64,000 nt of DNA from Acidimicrobiaceae bacterium (GCA_024641655.1 JAHECR010000007.1:43871-107870); one strand, 5' to 3'; numbered from the stretch's first letter, positions 35,742 through 44,991 are shown. Notes: a model not told the origin generated them from the letters alone. Numbers and translations: made by a program.

Positions 35742-36134
35742 TCAGGCCCGTCCGAGGACGCGGTCGACGGCGATCTCGATGACGGCGCGATCCTCGCGAT
35801 GGGCCGGCTCCGAGTAGCGGGCGCTGTAGTGCCGGACGCCCTCGCGGCACGACTCGGGGTCGGTCGCCAGTCGTGCTGGGCCCTCGAGCGCGAGCCATCG
35901 TCCGCCGTCGACCTGGCAGACCACGGCCCGAGTGCCGCCACGTGCGACGTTGACCGCCTTCTGCGACGCGGCCCAGGTGATGATCCGCGCCACGCGGGTG
36001 TCGTCGTCCCACGTGAACCCGACGGCCACGACGTGGGGTGACCCGTCGGACCGCAAGGTGGTCAGCGTGGCCAGGTGGCGTTCGGTGAGGAAGCCGATCA
36101 CCGCGTCGGAGAGATTGGAGGGGTCGAGCGCCAT
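35742..36134 (-). CDS. Pyridoxamine-phosphate-oxidase-like F420/FMN split-barrel protein, 130 aa
   Basis: Short split-barrel flavin or F420-binding protein. Seen: the start FLTERHLATLTTLRSDGSPHVVAVGF, ITWAASQKAVNVARGG, and a C-terminal segment with VDRVLGRA. It resembles the TIGR03618 group, many of which use F420 in Actinobacteria. The start at 36134 is chosen because it begins just before the first beta strand. It is divergent from the zinc mini-protein at 36196. Confidence 0.78.
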   Translation of the reverse strand: MALDPSNLSDAVIGFLTERHLATLTTLRSDGSPHVVAVGFTWDDDTRVARIITWAASQKAVNVARGGTRAVVCQVDGGRWLALEGPARLATDPESCREGVRHYSARYSEPAHREDRAVIEIAVDRVLGRA

Positions 36135-36195
36135 GGTCCCAGTCTGCCAGCGCTCCCGGGCTGCGGCGCCGCCGAGACTGTGGTCCACTTTTGAC

Positions 36196-36384
36196 GTGGA
36201 CGCCTCCGGCCCCGAGCACCCCGACGATCGCGAAGTCGATCCTGATCGGATCGTGGGTTGTGCCTACTGGCGATGCGACGAGCTGTTCGAGGCCCGGTCG
36301 GCGAGTCATCGGTTCTGTCGCAAGGCCTGCAGGAGCCGGCAACGCAAGTGGGAACGGGCGCAGGCCCGTCGAGCCCGACGTTGA
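36196..36384 (+). CDS. Small zinc-ribbon-like protein, 62 aa
   Basis: Hydrophilic N-terminus, then a probable zinc site CAYWRC ... RFCRKACR (Cys spacing 4, then 3), then a basic Lys/Arg tail. GTG start at 36196; no convincing ribosome-binding site. It lies 155 bp before dnaE2 in the same direction. The basic tail suggests nucleic acid binding. Function unknown. Confidence 0.6.
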   Translation: MDASGPEHPDDREVDPDRIVGCAYWRCDELFEARSASHRFCRKACRSRQRKWERAQARRARR

Positions 36385-36505
36385 GGTTCCCGAACTGGGT
36401 TCTGGTGGTGGTCATCGCCATGGCTCGTTCGAACGCCGAGGCCCGAGCGCACCTCGGATCACGGCACCGGAGGATTCGCGGCACGGGTCGGTCGCGGCAT
36501 TGTAA

Positions 36506-36521
36506 TCGAACACCTGTTCGA
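36506..36521. promoter_or_regulatory. LexA (SOS) operator upstream of dnaE2
   Basis: TCGAACACCTGTTCGA: perfect palindromic arms TCGAAC and GTTCGA with 4 bases between, matching the actinobacterial SOS box TCGAAC-N4-GTTCGA. It ends one base before TAGGGT (36523), the probable -10 of dnaE2, so LexA binding would block the promoter. Confidence 0.9.
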
Positions 36522-36522
36522 T

Positions 36523-36528
36523 TAGGGT
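36523..36528 (+). promoter_or_regulatory. Probable -10 of dnaE2
   Basis: TAGGGT, 10 nt before the ATG at 36539 and directly next to the LexA box. The predicted 5' leader is very short or absent. Confidence 0.5.
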
Positions 36529-36538
36529 CGCGCTCTCT

Positions 36539-39500
36539 ATGGGATGGCGAAATCCTCCGGTGCCATGGTCCGAGATCGAGCGGCGACTGTCCGACCAGCC
36601 GGAACGGCGCGCCCCGAGCGGCAAACCCGACCCCTGGGCCCCCGGCGACGGGGGCGACAGTCCGGCATGGTCTCGCAAGCGGACACCTTACGAAGCGCCT
36701 CGGGCGATCGAACGGGAAGCGGGCACCGCGCCCTATGCGGAGCTGCACTGCCACTCGAACTTCAGCTTCCTCGATGGCGCCTCCGACCCCGAGGAGTTGG
36801 TCGAAGAAGCCGTGCGACTCGGGCTCGAGGCTCTGGCACTCACCGATCACAACGGCTTCTACGGCGTCGTGCGTTTCGCCGAGGCTGCTCGGGAGCTCGG
36901 TCTGCCCACGGTCTTCGGCAGCGAGCTCACCATCACCGAACCGCCGACCATCTTGTCCGCCGCCGGCGATCCACCCGACGGAGGTACCGCCCGGCAACTC
37001 CTGGTGCTCGCCCGTGACCCCCAGGGCTATGCGTTGCTCGGACGAGCCATCAGCGACGGGCAGATGGCCGGCGAGAAGGGCAAGCCGCACCTCACCCTCG
37101 ACCAGCTCGCCGAGATCGGGGCCCACAACGGTGGTGGTCACTGGCAGGTCCTCACCGGTTGCCGAAAGGGGCTGGTCTCGACGGCGCTGGTACACGACGG
37201 GCCGGCAGCGGCACGACGCCAGCTCGACCGCCTCATCGCCGCCTTCGGGATCTCGCAGGTCAGTGTGGAACTGTGGGACCACGGCGATCCACTCGACTCG
37301 GTACGCAACGACCGGCTGGCCGAGATGGCGATCTCCGCGGGAGTCGACCTGGTCGCCACCAACAACGTGCACTACCACACACCGGCTCGACGGCGGCTGG
37401 CGACGGCCATGGCCGCGGTGCGCGCCCGGTCCTCGCTCGACGAGCTCGAGGGTCACCTCCCTGCTGCGGCCACCGCGCACCTGCGTTCAGGACGTGAGCA
37501 GCTCGTCTGGTTCGCCCGCTATCCGGGGGTGGTCGAGCGGGCCGCCGAGCTGGCGGGGGAGTGTGCCTTCGATCTCCAGCTGGTGGCTCCCGATCTGCCA
37601 CCGTTCCCGTGCCCCGAGGGCCACGACGAGATGTCGTGGCTACGCGAGCTCACAACCCGAGGCGCCTGCCGGCGCTACGGCAGCCGCGACGCAGAGCGGG
37701 TACCAGGAGCCTGGGCCCAGATCGATCACGAGCTCGACATCATCGGCACGCTGCACTTCCCGGGCTATTTCCTGATCGTCTGGGACATCGTCGATTTCTG
37801 TAAACGGTCGGACATCTACTGCCAGGGACGGGGATCGGCGGCGAACTCGGCGGTCTGTTACGCCCTTGGTATCACCAGCGCCGATGCGGTCTCGCTCGGG
37901 TTGTTGTTCGAGCGGTTCCTGTCGGTCGCCCGCGACGGTCCGCCCGACATCGACATCGACATCGAGAGCGGTCGGCGCGAGGAGGTCATCCAGTACGTCT
38001 ATGCCAGGTACGGCCGCCAGTACGCCGCCCAGGTTTGCAACGTCGTCACCTACCGCGCCCGGTCTTCGGTGCGCGACATGGCCAAGGCCCTCGGCTATGC
38101 CACCGGACAGCAGGACGCCTTCGCCAAGTCTGTCGACCGCTGGGGTGGGCTGGGTGTCACCGCGGACATCCCCGGCGACGTGCTCTCGCTCGCGACCGAG
38201 CTCGAACATGCACCACGCCATCTGGGTATCCACTCCGGTGGCATGGTGTTGTGCGACCGGCCCATCGTCGAGGTGTGCCCGGTCGAGTGGGCCCGCATGG
38301 CCGATCGCAGCGTCCTGCAATGGGACAAGGACGACTGCGCCGCCGCCGGTCTGGTGAAGTTCGATCTGCTCGGCTTGGGCATGCTCACGGCGATCCACGA
38401 GGCCGTCGACCTCATCGCCGATGGCCACGGGGTCCACATCGACATCGCCGCCCTCCCCCAGGAGCCCGAAGTCTACGACATGTTGTGTGCCGCCGACTCC
38501 ATCGGCGTGTTCCAGGTCGAGTCACGGGCACAGATGGCCACGTTGCCACGGCTGCGTCCCCGGACCTTCTACGACCTGGTGGTCGAGGTCGCGCTGATCC
38601 GCCCCGGCCCGATCCAGGGCGGCTCGGTGCATCCCTACATCCGGCGCCGCAACGGTCAGGAACCGGTCACGTTCCTGCATCCGCTGCTCGAGCCGGCACT
38701 GACCAAGACCCTCGGCATCCCGCTGTTCCAGGAGCAGCTGATGCAGATGGCGATCGACGTCGCGGGGTTCACCCCCGCCGAGGCCGACCAGCTCCGTCAG
38801 GCCATGGGTTCCAAGCGCAGCACCGAGCGCATGGAACGGCTGCGTGCCCGGCTCTACAGCGGGATGGCCGATCGTGGCATCACCGGCGAGGTCGCCGACG
38901 CCATCTGGGAGAAGCTCGCTGCCTTCGCCAACTTTGGGTTCCCCGAGAGCCACTCGGTGAGCTTCGCCTACCTCGTCTACATCAGTTCATGGATCAAGTA
39001 CCACTACCCAGCGGCGTTCTGCGCGGCGCTGCTCAATGCACAGCCGATGGGGTTCTACTCTCCTCATTCACTCGTGCAGGACGCCCGTCGCCATGGGGTC
39101 GAGGTGTTGCACCCTCACGTCAACCACTCCCGCGCGACCGCGTTGCTGGTGGAGGGGACCGATCCCCACCGACCTCGAGTGCGATTGGGGCTCGAATACG
39201 TGCGCCACATCGGCATCGACCTGGCAGAGGACATCGAGGCTGGACAGCCGTACGACTCGATCGAGGATCTCCGACGCCGACTGGGCCTGAAGCAACCGGT
39301 GCTCGAGGCCCTCGCCACTGCCGGCGCGCTCGACGATCTCGATGAGGTCGCGTCCTTCGCGGCCGGAGACGATCTCGATCACCGCCGTCGACAGGCGTTG
39401 TGGACCGCCGGCGCGCTCGCCCACACCGGACCAGGACAGCTGCCAGGCATTGTCACCGGAGTCGAGGCGCCACAGCTACCGGGAATGTCCGACCGCGAAC

Positions 39501-39895
39501 TGGCGATCGCCGACTTCTGGTCCACGGGCATCGCCTATGACGGCCATCCCACCCGGTTCGTGCGCCGCGAGCTGGATGCGTTGGGGGTGGTGCCCGCGTC
39601 GGAGTTGCATCGGCACCCGTCGGAGCGGGTTCTGGTCGGCGGCATCGTCACGCATCGCCAGCGTCCCGCCACCGCCGGCGGCACCACGTTCCTCAATCTC
39701 GAGGACGAGACCGGCCTCGTCAACATCGTGGTGTCCAAAGGATGCTGGATCCGTCACCGCGCCATCGCCCGCAGCGCCACGGCGTTGTTGGTTCGAGGTC
39801 GTCTCGAGCGCAACGAGGGGGTGGTCAACGTCATCGCCGAGCATCTCGAACCGTTCCCCGTCGCGGCCGGACCCCCGTCGCGAGACTTCCGCTGA
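36539..39895 (+). CDS. dnaE2: Error-prone DNA polymerase III alpha subunit DnaE2, 1118 aa
   Basis: SOS-induced translesion polymerase. The PHP domain starts at about residue 60 (AELHCHSNFSFLDGAS). The palm has the catalytic Asp in GPPDIDIDIE. The helical and OB-fold C-terminus (RVLVGGIVTHRQRP and TFLNLEDETG) is present, and there is no tau-binding tail. Length matches DnaE2 (about 1050-1120) rather than replicative DnaE1 (about 1180). It is controlled by the LexA box just upstream. Its usual partners imuA/imuB are not in the window. It ends one base from the stop of the convergent GGDEF-EAL gene. Confidence 0.93.
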   Translation: MGWRNPPVPWSEIERRLSDQPERRAPSGKPDPWAPGDGGDSPAWSRKRTPYEAPRAIEREAGTAPYAELHCHSNFSFLDGASDPEELVEEAVRLGLEALALTDHNGFYGVVRFAEAARELGLPTVFGSELTITEPPTILSAAGDPPDGGTARQLLVLARDPQGYALLGRAISDGQMAGEKGKPHLTLDQLAEIGAHNGGGHWQVLTGCRKGLVSTALVHDGPAAARRQLDRLIAAFGISQVSVELWDHGDPLDSVRNDRLAEMAISAGVDLVATNNVHYHTPARRRLATAMAAVRARSSLDELEGHLPAAATAHLRSGREQLVWFARYPGVVERAAELAGECAFDLQLVAPDLPPFPCPEGHDEMSWLRELTTRGACRRYGSRDAERVPGAWAQIDHELDIIGTLHFPGYFLIVWDIVDFCKRSDIYCQGRGSAANSAVCYALGITSADAVSLGLLFERFLSVARDGPPDIDIDIESGRREEVIQYVYARYGRQYAAQVCNVVTYRARSSVRDMAKALGYATGQQDAFAKSVDRWGGLGVTADIPGDVLSLATELEHAPRHLGIHSGGMVLCDRPIVEVCPVEWARMADRSVLQWDKDDCAAAGLVKFDLLGLGMLTAIHEAVDLIADGHGVHIDIAALPQEPEVYDMLCAADSIGVFQVESRAQMATLPRLRPRTFYDLVVEVALIRPGPIQGGSVHPYIRRRNGQEPVTFLHPLLEPALTKTLGIPLFQEQLMQMAIDVAGFTPAEADQLRQAMGSKRSTERMERLRARLYSGMADRGITGEVADAIWEKLAAFANFGFPESHSVSFAYLVYISSWIKYHYPAAFCAALLNAQPMGFYSPHSLVQDARRHGVEVLHPHVNHSRATALLVEGTDPHRPRVRLGLEYVRHIGIDLAEDIEAGQPYDSIEDLRRRLGLKQPVLEALATAGALDDLDEVASFAAGDDLDHRRRQALWTAGALAHTGPGQLPGIVTGVEAPQLPGMSDRELAIADFWSTGIAYDGHPTRFVRRELDALGVVPASELHRHPSERVLVGGIVTHRQRPATAGGTTFLNLEDETGLVNIVVSKGCWIRHRAIARSATALLVRGRLERNEGVVNVIAEHLEPFPVAAGPPSRDFR

Positions 39896-41938
39896 TCACA
39901 ACCGGCCGATGATCAGCTGACTCCAGGACTCCTGGGTGCTCGGGGGCTGCAGATCGATCACTGCGGGGGAGAACAGGTAGCCCTGGGCCTGATCGCAGTT
40001 GAGATCACGGAGCAGCTCGAGCTGCTGTTCGGTCTCGACACCCTCGGCCACCACGGTCTTGCCCAGTGCCCGACAGACCTGGATCATCGCCGAGGTGATG
40101 GCGTAGTCGGATTTCGAGCGATCGACGCCGGACACGAAGGAACGATCGATCTTCACCACGTCCACCGGCAGCGTCTGCAGGTACGCCATCGACGAATATC
40201 CGGTTCCGAAGTCGTCGATGGCGATGCTGATGCCTCGCGCCGCGATCTGCTGGAGGGTGTTCAACGTCGTCGCCCGGTCGGCCATGACCGTTCCTTCGGT
40301 GAGCTCGACGGCCAACAGGCTCGGGGAGAGTCTGTGGGCGTCGAGTGCCTGATCGATGACCGAGAGGAGGCGGGGGTCGCCGAGCTGTCGCTGCGCGAGG
40401 TTGACCGACACCTGCATCGGGCGTCCCTCCGCGGCCCACCGTCCTGCCTGAGCGACGGCCTCACCGATCACCCAGGCGCCGATTTCCTCGATCAGGCCGG
40501 TCGACTCGGAGATGGGAATGAACTCGGCGGGGGTCACCAACCCGCGTCCCGGTCGGAGCCAACGGACCAATGCTTCCGCGGCCACCGTCTGGCCCGTGTG
40601 GAGGTCGACGATCGGTTGATAGAAGACGCGCAGCTGATCATGGGTGAGCGCATCTCGCAGCTCGCCCTCAGTGCGCAAGCGGGTCACCGCCTCGTCCAGC
40701 AACGCCGGGGTGAAGCGTTCGACGCGTTCGCGTCCACGGTTCTTGGCTTCGTGGAGCGCAGCGTCGGCGTATTGCAGGAGCTCCTCGGCCGTGGGGTCTC
40801 CCTCGGCGATCGCGAGCCCGACCGAGGCCGTCACCCGTACCTCGCGGCCAGCGAGGTGCACCGGAGCTTCGACCGCCGCGCGCAGTCGGTCCGCAGCGAT
40901 GGCGGCGGCTTCGACCGTCGTGAGTCCCGACGCCAGCACCACGAACTCGTCACCGCCGAACCGGGCGAGGACATCGCCGGGCCGCAGCGCCGCAGACAGA
41001 TGGTTGCTACATGACTCGAGCACGGTGTCGCCAGCGGCGTGGCCGAGGCTCTCGTTCACGACCTTGAAGTTGTCGATGTCGATCAGCATGACCGCGACCA
41101 TGCGCTGCTGGCGCCGCGCTCGAGTCAGCGAGCTGCGGAGGCGATCGAGGAACACGCCACGGTTCACGAGGCCGGTGAGCGTGTCCTGGCGGGTGGACCG
41201 CATGGCGTTGCGCTCGGCGCCGCGTCGCTGATCGCCGAGTGCGAGCACCGTCGCGAGCGTTCGCAGGAACGCGACGTCGGTGTCGGTGAACGCCCGAGGG
41301 ATTATCGAGCGGACCACGAGCGCTCCCCGCCCGGTTCCCGTGATCGGTACCGCGACGCCGGTCGCGAACTGGCGGGCCACGGGATCGGCGCTGACGCCAT
41401 CGTCGGAAGCGAACACGGCGACCGGCGACACCGAGCCCTGCTCGGCGAGCGGGTCGCTTCCCGGAGCGAGCACGCCCCGTTCGGCGCGATGGCCCGAACG
41501 CACGCCGGCGACGAGCTCGACGGCTCCGTCGCTGACCCGGTAGACCTCGCAGCTCGCAACGCCGAAGGTGCTGCAGACGATCCGTGCGACGCGGTCGGCG
41601 ACGGCGATGTCGTCGCTCGAGTCGAGCGCAAGACGGGCTGCGGAAGCGATGGCGGCGAACCGTGTTCCGGTGTCATCGGGGTCCGAGGTCGCCAGGGGTG
41701 CATCGACGCCGGTGAACCCGGAGCTGCTACCCGTAGGCGGAACTGCCGGCGAATCCGGCGGCGTCGGGCCGGCCGCAGGGAGGATCTTGTTGTGCGATCG
41801 GGCCAGGCCGATGACGAGGACCAGGGCGAGTGCGGACGCGAGGACCAGAGCGATCCACCACGGCGCCGGGATCGCCGTCGTGGCGATACCGAGGGCAGCC
41901 ACTGCGAGCAGCGCGGTGCGCTCTGAGCTTGCGTTCAC
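39896..41938 (-). CDS. Membrane GAF-GGDEF-EAL protein with both active sites intact, 680 aa
   Basis: Two N-terminal membrane helices (about 5-22 and 27-47), a Pro/Ser-rich linker, a GAF domain (about 92-235), GGDEF (about 255-415; GGDEF at 328-332 with the inhibitory motif RPGD in place) and EAL (about 430-670; EAL near 455-457, VNLAQ, ELTEG, DDFGTGYSS, KIDRSFV, AEGVET). Every catalytic residue I can check is present. It is thus a possible bifunctional cyclase/phosphodiesterase. The GTG start at 41938 is uncertain. Confidence 0.88.
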   Translation of the reverse strand: MNASSERTALLAVAALGIATTAIPAPWWIALVLASALALVLVIGLARSHNKILPAAGPTPPDSPAVPPTGSSSGFTGVDAPLATSDPDDTGTRFAAIASAARLALDSSDDIAVADRVARIVCSTFGVASCEVYRVSDGAVELVAGVRSGHRAERGVLAPGSDPLAEQGSVSPVAVFASDDGVSADPVARQFATGVAVPITGTGRGALVVRSIIPRAFTDTDVAFLRTLATVLALGDQRRGAERNAMRSTRQDTLTGLVNRGVFLDRLRSSLTRARRQQRMVAVMLIDIDNFKVVNESLGHAAGDTVLESCSNHLSAALRPGDVLARFGGDEFVVLASGLTTVEAAAIAADRLRAAVEAPVHLAGREVRVTASVGLAIAEGDPTAEELLQYADAALHEAKNRGRERVERFTPALLDEAVTRLRTEGELRDALTHDQLRVFYQPIVDLHTGQTVAAEALVRWLRPGRGLVTPAEFIPISESTGLIEEIGAWVIGEAVAQAGRWAAEGRPMQVSVNLAQRQLGDPRLLSVIDQALDAHRLSPSLLAVELTEGTVMADRATTLNTLQQIAARGISIAIDDFGTGYSSMAYLQTLPVDVVKIDRSFVSGVDRSKSDYAITSAMIQVCRALGKTVVAEGVETEQQLELLRDLNCDQAQGYLFSPAVIDLQPPSTQESWSQLIIGRL

Positions 41939-42020
41939 CTAGGCGCCATCGGTATCGGGCAGGGTGAAGTTGAGGCACCGGTCCCGCCCGTGGGTCGGTC
42001 GGGATAGCGTTGACGGTGCC

Positions 42021-42890
42021 ATGGATCAGCCTCGCCTGCTCACCGTCCACGCCCACCCCGACGACGAGTCGTCGAAAGGCGCGGGGACCGTCGCCCGCTA
42101 TCGCGACGAGGGAGCGCGCAGCGTCTTGGTCTGTTGCACCGGTGGCGAAGAGGGCGACATCCTCAACCCGGCCCTCGATGCCGCGGCCATTCGAGATCAG
42201 ATCGCGGAGGTGCGGCGCGCCGAGCTCGCCCGCGCGGCTGCCATCCTCGGCTACGCCGAGGTGCACTACCTGGGGTACCGGGACTCCGGAATGCCCGACT
42301 CCGAGGCGAACGCGCACCCTGATTGCTTCGCCGTCGCGCCGCTCGACGAGGCGGTCGAACGGCTCGTGCGCATCATTCGCGCCGAGCGCCCCCACGTGAT
42401 CGTGACCTATCCCGACGACCAGTCGGGCTACCAGCATCCTGACCATCTGCGCGTGCACGAGATCACCATCCCAGCGTGGGAGGCGGCGGGGGATCCCGAC
42501 GCCTTCCCTGGAGCCGGTGAGCCGTGGACACCGCTGAAGCTGTACTACAGCAGCTGGAGCCGGGCTCGTGTCGAGGCGCTCCACGAGGCCCACCTGCGTC
42601 TCGACCTCGAGTCCCCCTACGCAGAGCACTTCTTCTCCCGCCCGTCGATGGATCACCGCATCACCACCAAGGTCGATGTCGCGAAGTGGTTCGAGCAGCG
42701 CTTCGACGCGTTGCGGGCGCATGCAACCCAGGTCGATCCGACCTCACCGTTCTGGTTCGGGCTTCCACCCGAGGTGGCGGCAGAGGCGTATCCGTGGGAG
42801 GACTACATCCTCGCCGATGCACGGGTCACTACGTCGTTGCCCGAAGACGACTTGTTCGCCGGGGTTGCCATCGGCCAAGGAGTTCGCTGA
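42021..42890 (+). CDS. mca: Mycothiol S-conjugate amidase, 289 aa
   Basis: Zinc amidase that cuts mycothiol-toxin conjugates so that the mercapturate can leave the cell. HAHPDDES at residues 10-17 and QHPDHLRVHE near 137 supply the zinc ligands, as in Mca and MshB. The length (289) and the sequence MDQPRLLTVHAHPDDESSKG-like start match Mca rather than MshB. It marks mycothiol-based redox chemistry. A TAGCGT hexamer is 10 nt upstream. The next gene overlaps by TGATG. Confidence 0.9.
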   Translation: MDQPRLLTVHAHPDDESSKGAGTVARYRDEGARSVLVCCTGGEEGDILNPALDAAAIRDQIAEVRRAELARAAAILGYAEVHYLGYRDSGMPDSEANAHPDCFAVAPLDEAVERLVRIIRAERPHVIVTYPDDQSGYQHPDHLRVHEITIPAWEAAGDPDAFPGAGEPWTPLKLYYSSWSRARVEALHEAHLRLDLESPYAEHFFSRPSMDHRITTKVDVAKWFEQRFDALRAHATQVDPTSPFWFGLPPEVAAEAYPWEDYILADARVTTSLPEDDLFAGVAIGQGVR

Positions 42891-43276
42891 TGCCGCCGTT
42901 CCTCACTGACGACTGGCTGTCGGAGCTGGCATCACGAGGGGGCGCACTGCCCGACTTCGAAGGCGCCTCCATCGTGTGCCAACACGAGATCGACGGTGCA
43001 CCCGATGGCAAGGTGCGGTTCTACGCCGTGTGGCAGAGCGGACGGCTCGCCGGGGTCGCCAAGGGCAAGCACGTCGCACCCGACTGCATGATCGCTGCCA
43101 AGGCCGCAGATGCCCTCGCAGTGCTGCGTGGCGACGTCGAGCTGGAGGTGTCCTTCATGCAGGGGCGGGTCAAGGTCGACGGCGACTATCGGCGCCTCTT
43201 GGTCGATCTCCGGTCGTGGCGGGCGTCTGATCCCTTGCGCTCGCTGTGCGTGGCCATGGCCGAGATCACCGACTGA
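42890..43276 (+). CDS. SCP2-like sterol/lipid-binding domain protein, 128 aa
   Basis: Resembles the SCP2 fold: a beta strand with VRFYAVWQSGR, CMIAAKAADALAVLRG and the helix before VKVDGDYRRLLVDLRSW. These proteins bind hydrophobic ligands. It shares its start with the stop of mca (TGATG), so mycothiol-conjugate processing and this protein are co-made; perhaps it binds lipophilic substrates. No catalytic residues are expected. Confidence 0.65.
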   Translation: MPPFLTDDWLSELASRGGALPDFEGASIVCQHEIDGAPDGKVRFYAVWQSGRLAGVAKGKHVAPDCMIAAKAADALAVLRGDVELEVSFMQGRVKVDGDYRRLLVDLRSWRASDPLRSLCVAMAEITD

Positions 43277-43298
43277 GGGCGGGCCGAGCTCCTTGCCT

Positions 43299-44129
43299 TC
43301 AGGGGCGCATGAGGGCGCGTAGCTCGCGGTAGCCGATGAGTGAGGCTCCCGAACGGGCGACGATCGCGGCCGCCCCCGGGTCGTGGGCAACGAGAAGGTA
43401 GTCTTCGACCCGCCGAGACCATTCGGGATCGAGCCCCCGAATCTCCGGCGCGTCGAGCGCGGGACGCACCCGCATGAGGGTCACGCCGGGCTCCAGGTTG
43501 CCGATTGCGTGCTCGAACGCGGTCCGTGACGGGCGGGTTGCGATGTCGACCACGTAATCGGCGAAGACCACGCCCTCTTCGGCGGCGAGCGCCCGTGCGG
43601 GAAAGCCGGAGCGGGCCTCGTCGGGGCCAGAGGGCAGCTCAATCGGAAGGAGATACTCGCACGCCAGGTCGAGATAGATGTCGAAGAACTCAGGACGTTG
43701 CTGCAGCGCATCGAGATGCACGCTGAGATGCGTTACGTCGAAGCCCCAGAGGATCGCTCGTTCCACTTGCGCGCGGCACTCGCGCCGGAGTTCGTCGAGG
43801 TCGGCGTGGTCCCAGAGGTCGGCTCGGGTCCGCGGAAAACCGCCATCGCCGTCGATGAGCGACGGGGACATGGTGACGGGACCCCAGCGGTAGCGGTCGA
43901 GCTCGGCATTGAGGGTGATCTGCACGCCGACGTCCTCGCCGTGGAAGCGCTCGGCGGCGTCGCGAGCCCACGGGCAGGGCACCATCAGCGATGCGGTCGT
44001 GGCGAGGCCCTGGCGCAGGCTCTCGTAGACGGCCACGTTCGCGCCGTGGGCCTGTCCGAGGTTGGTGCAGCTGAGAATCAGCAGTCGTGCGTCGGAGGGA
44101 TGCCCGAGCCGGGATACGAGGTCGCTCAC
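43299..44129 (-). CDS. YdjC/ChbG-like carbohydrate deacetylase family protein with altered metal site, 276 aa
   Basis: Matches the fold of ChbG/HpnK (YdjC) deacetylases, but the expected metal ligands are changed. The usual N-terminal DDFG is CTNLG, the GxH of the second motif is GVQITLNAELDRYRWGP, and the HxDxHQH motif is HLSVHLDALQQ. The fold motifs ANVAVYESLRQGLATTASLMV and the middle beta-strands remain. It may be catalytically dead or use a different site. ATG at 44129. It is followed, on the same strand, by a thermonuclease-like gene upstream at 44139-44657. Confidence 0.72.
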   Translation of the reverse strand: MSDLVSRLGHPSDARLLILSCTNLGQAHGANVAVYESLRQGLATTASLMVPCPWARDAAERFHGEDVGVQITLNAELDRYRWGPVTMSPSLIDGDGGFPRTRADLWDHADLDELRRECRAQVERAILWGFDVTHLSVHLDALQQRPEFFDIYLDLACEYLLPIELPSGPDEARSGFPARALAAEEGVVFADYVVDIATRPSRTAFEHAIGNLEPGVTLMRVRPALDAPEIRGLDPEWSRRVEDYLLVAHDPGAAAIVARSGASLIGYRELRALMRP

Positions 44130-44138
44130 GCTTCGAAT

Positions 44139-44657
44139 CTACTGGCAGGCGCCCCACAGGCCTCGACCGGCACGTCTGGCGTCGTTCTCGGCGAGGGCGA
44201 GGCGGTCGCGAAGCGCGGTGTTGGGTGCGATCGGCAGCGTGGTGGCGAATCCGTCCTCGACGAGCGTGGCGTTGACGAGCACGTCACCGATGTGGACGTA
44301 GGCGAGGAGTCGGCCGTAGCGGTCACGCGTCTCGGCGTCGAGGTGGAGCGCGATGCGGCTGCCCGGTGGCAGGAGCGCCGTCGTGCGCTCGGCTGCCTCC
44401 GGCCCGAAACACTCGCCGGGTTGATCGTGATGGGCGATCTCGGGTGTGTCGATCCCGATCAAGCGCACCGTGTGTGCGGAGCCGGCGATCGACGCGACCA
44501 GGGTGTCGCCGTCGATCACCCGCACGACGGTCGTCGGGACCTGACCCGCGGTCGGCTGTGTCGGCGGGCTGCACGATGTGGACAACGCCACGGCCACGAT
44601 CGTGACCGACGCCAGACGTGCAAGGACAGCACTGCGGCGGCGGGAAGGGCTGGGCAC
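44139..44657 (-). CDS. Secreted thermonuclease (SNase)-like lipoprotein, 172 aa
   Basis: Exported nuclease of the staphylococcal-nuclease fold. N-terminal signal with a hydrophobic core and Cys in STSC as a likely lipid site. The SNase domain starts at about residue 42: VIDGDTL, VRLIGIDTPE, then DRYGRLLAYV, which supply the metal-binding Asp and the catalytic Arg and Glu. Conserved core is complete. GTG start; ATG not available near it. The YdjC-like gene follows after 9 bp, so both may be in one operon. Confidence 0.85.
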   Translation of the reverse strand: MPSPSRRRSAVLARLASVTIVAVALSTSCSPPTQPTAGQVPTTVVRVIDGDTLVASIAGSAHTVRLIGIDTPEIAHHDQPGECFGPEAAERTTALLPPGSRIALHLDAETRDRYGRLLAYVHIGDVLVNATLVEDGFATTLPIAPNTALRDRLALAENDARRAGRGLWGACQ

Positions 44658-44710
44658 GGCTTCTCCCGGGGACTCCTCGGATGGACCAGGGGGAAGCGGC
44701 GACGGGAGTC

Positions 44711-44860
44711 TCAGGCGGCTCGGGGTGCAGCGTAGCGGGGGCGGCTGTTGCGCAGGGCCTCGCGGGCAGCGGCGATGCCCGCACGTCCGACCCGCTTCGT
44801 CTCGGTGTCGAGGCGCCAGGCCGGGGGGCTGGGTTCGATGAGTCGGAGTTGCTTGCTCAT
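44711..44860 (-). CDS. Small basic protein, 49 aa
   Basis: Basic and Ala-rich, starting with a Lys/Leu/Arg-rich stretch and the segment RVGRAGIAAAREAL, which recurs in small proteins of other Actinobacteria as far as I recall (not checked). CATACT lies 6 nt before the ATG. Function unknown. Confidence 0.5.
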   Translation of the reverse strand: MSKQLRLIEPSPPAWRLDTETKRVGRAGIAAAREALRNSRPRYAAPRAA

Positions 44861-44944
44861 GTCACGAGTATGCGCAAGGGGTGTGACACTCTCGCCGGGC
44901 GGTCGTCGACACTCGTGCAAACAGTGGCGGAGCGCGCACTAGGT

Positions 44945-44979
44945 TGGCCTCGGCGCGGAACGCACTCGCGCCGAGGCCA
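44945..44979 (+). repeat. Perfect 13-bp hairpin in the 5' leader of an LLM gene
   Basis: TGGCCTCGGCGCG, a 9-nt loop, then CGCGCCGAGGCCA, perfectly complementary. A TAGGTT box (44940) lies just before it. The right arm touches the AGGAGG Shine-Dalgarno (44979-44984). No T-run follows, so it is not a simple terminator. It may control translation or protect the mRNA end. Confidence 0.75.
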
Positions 44980-44991
44980 GGAGGAGCGATC

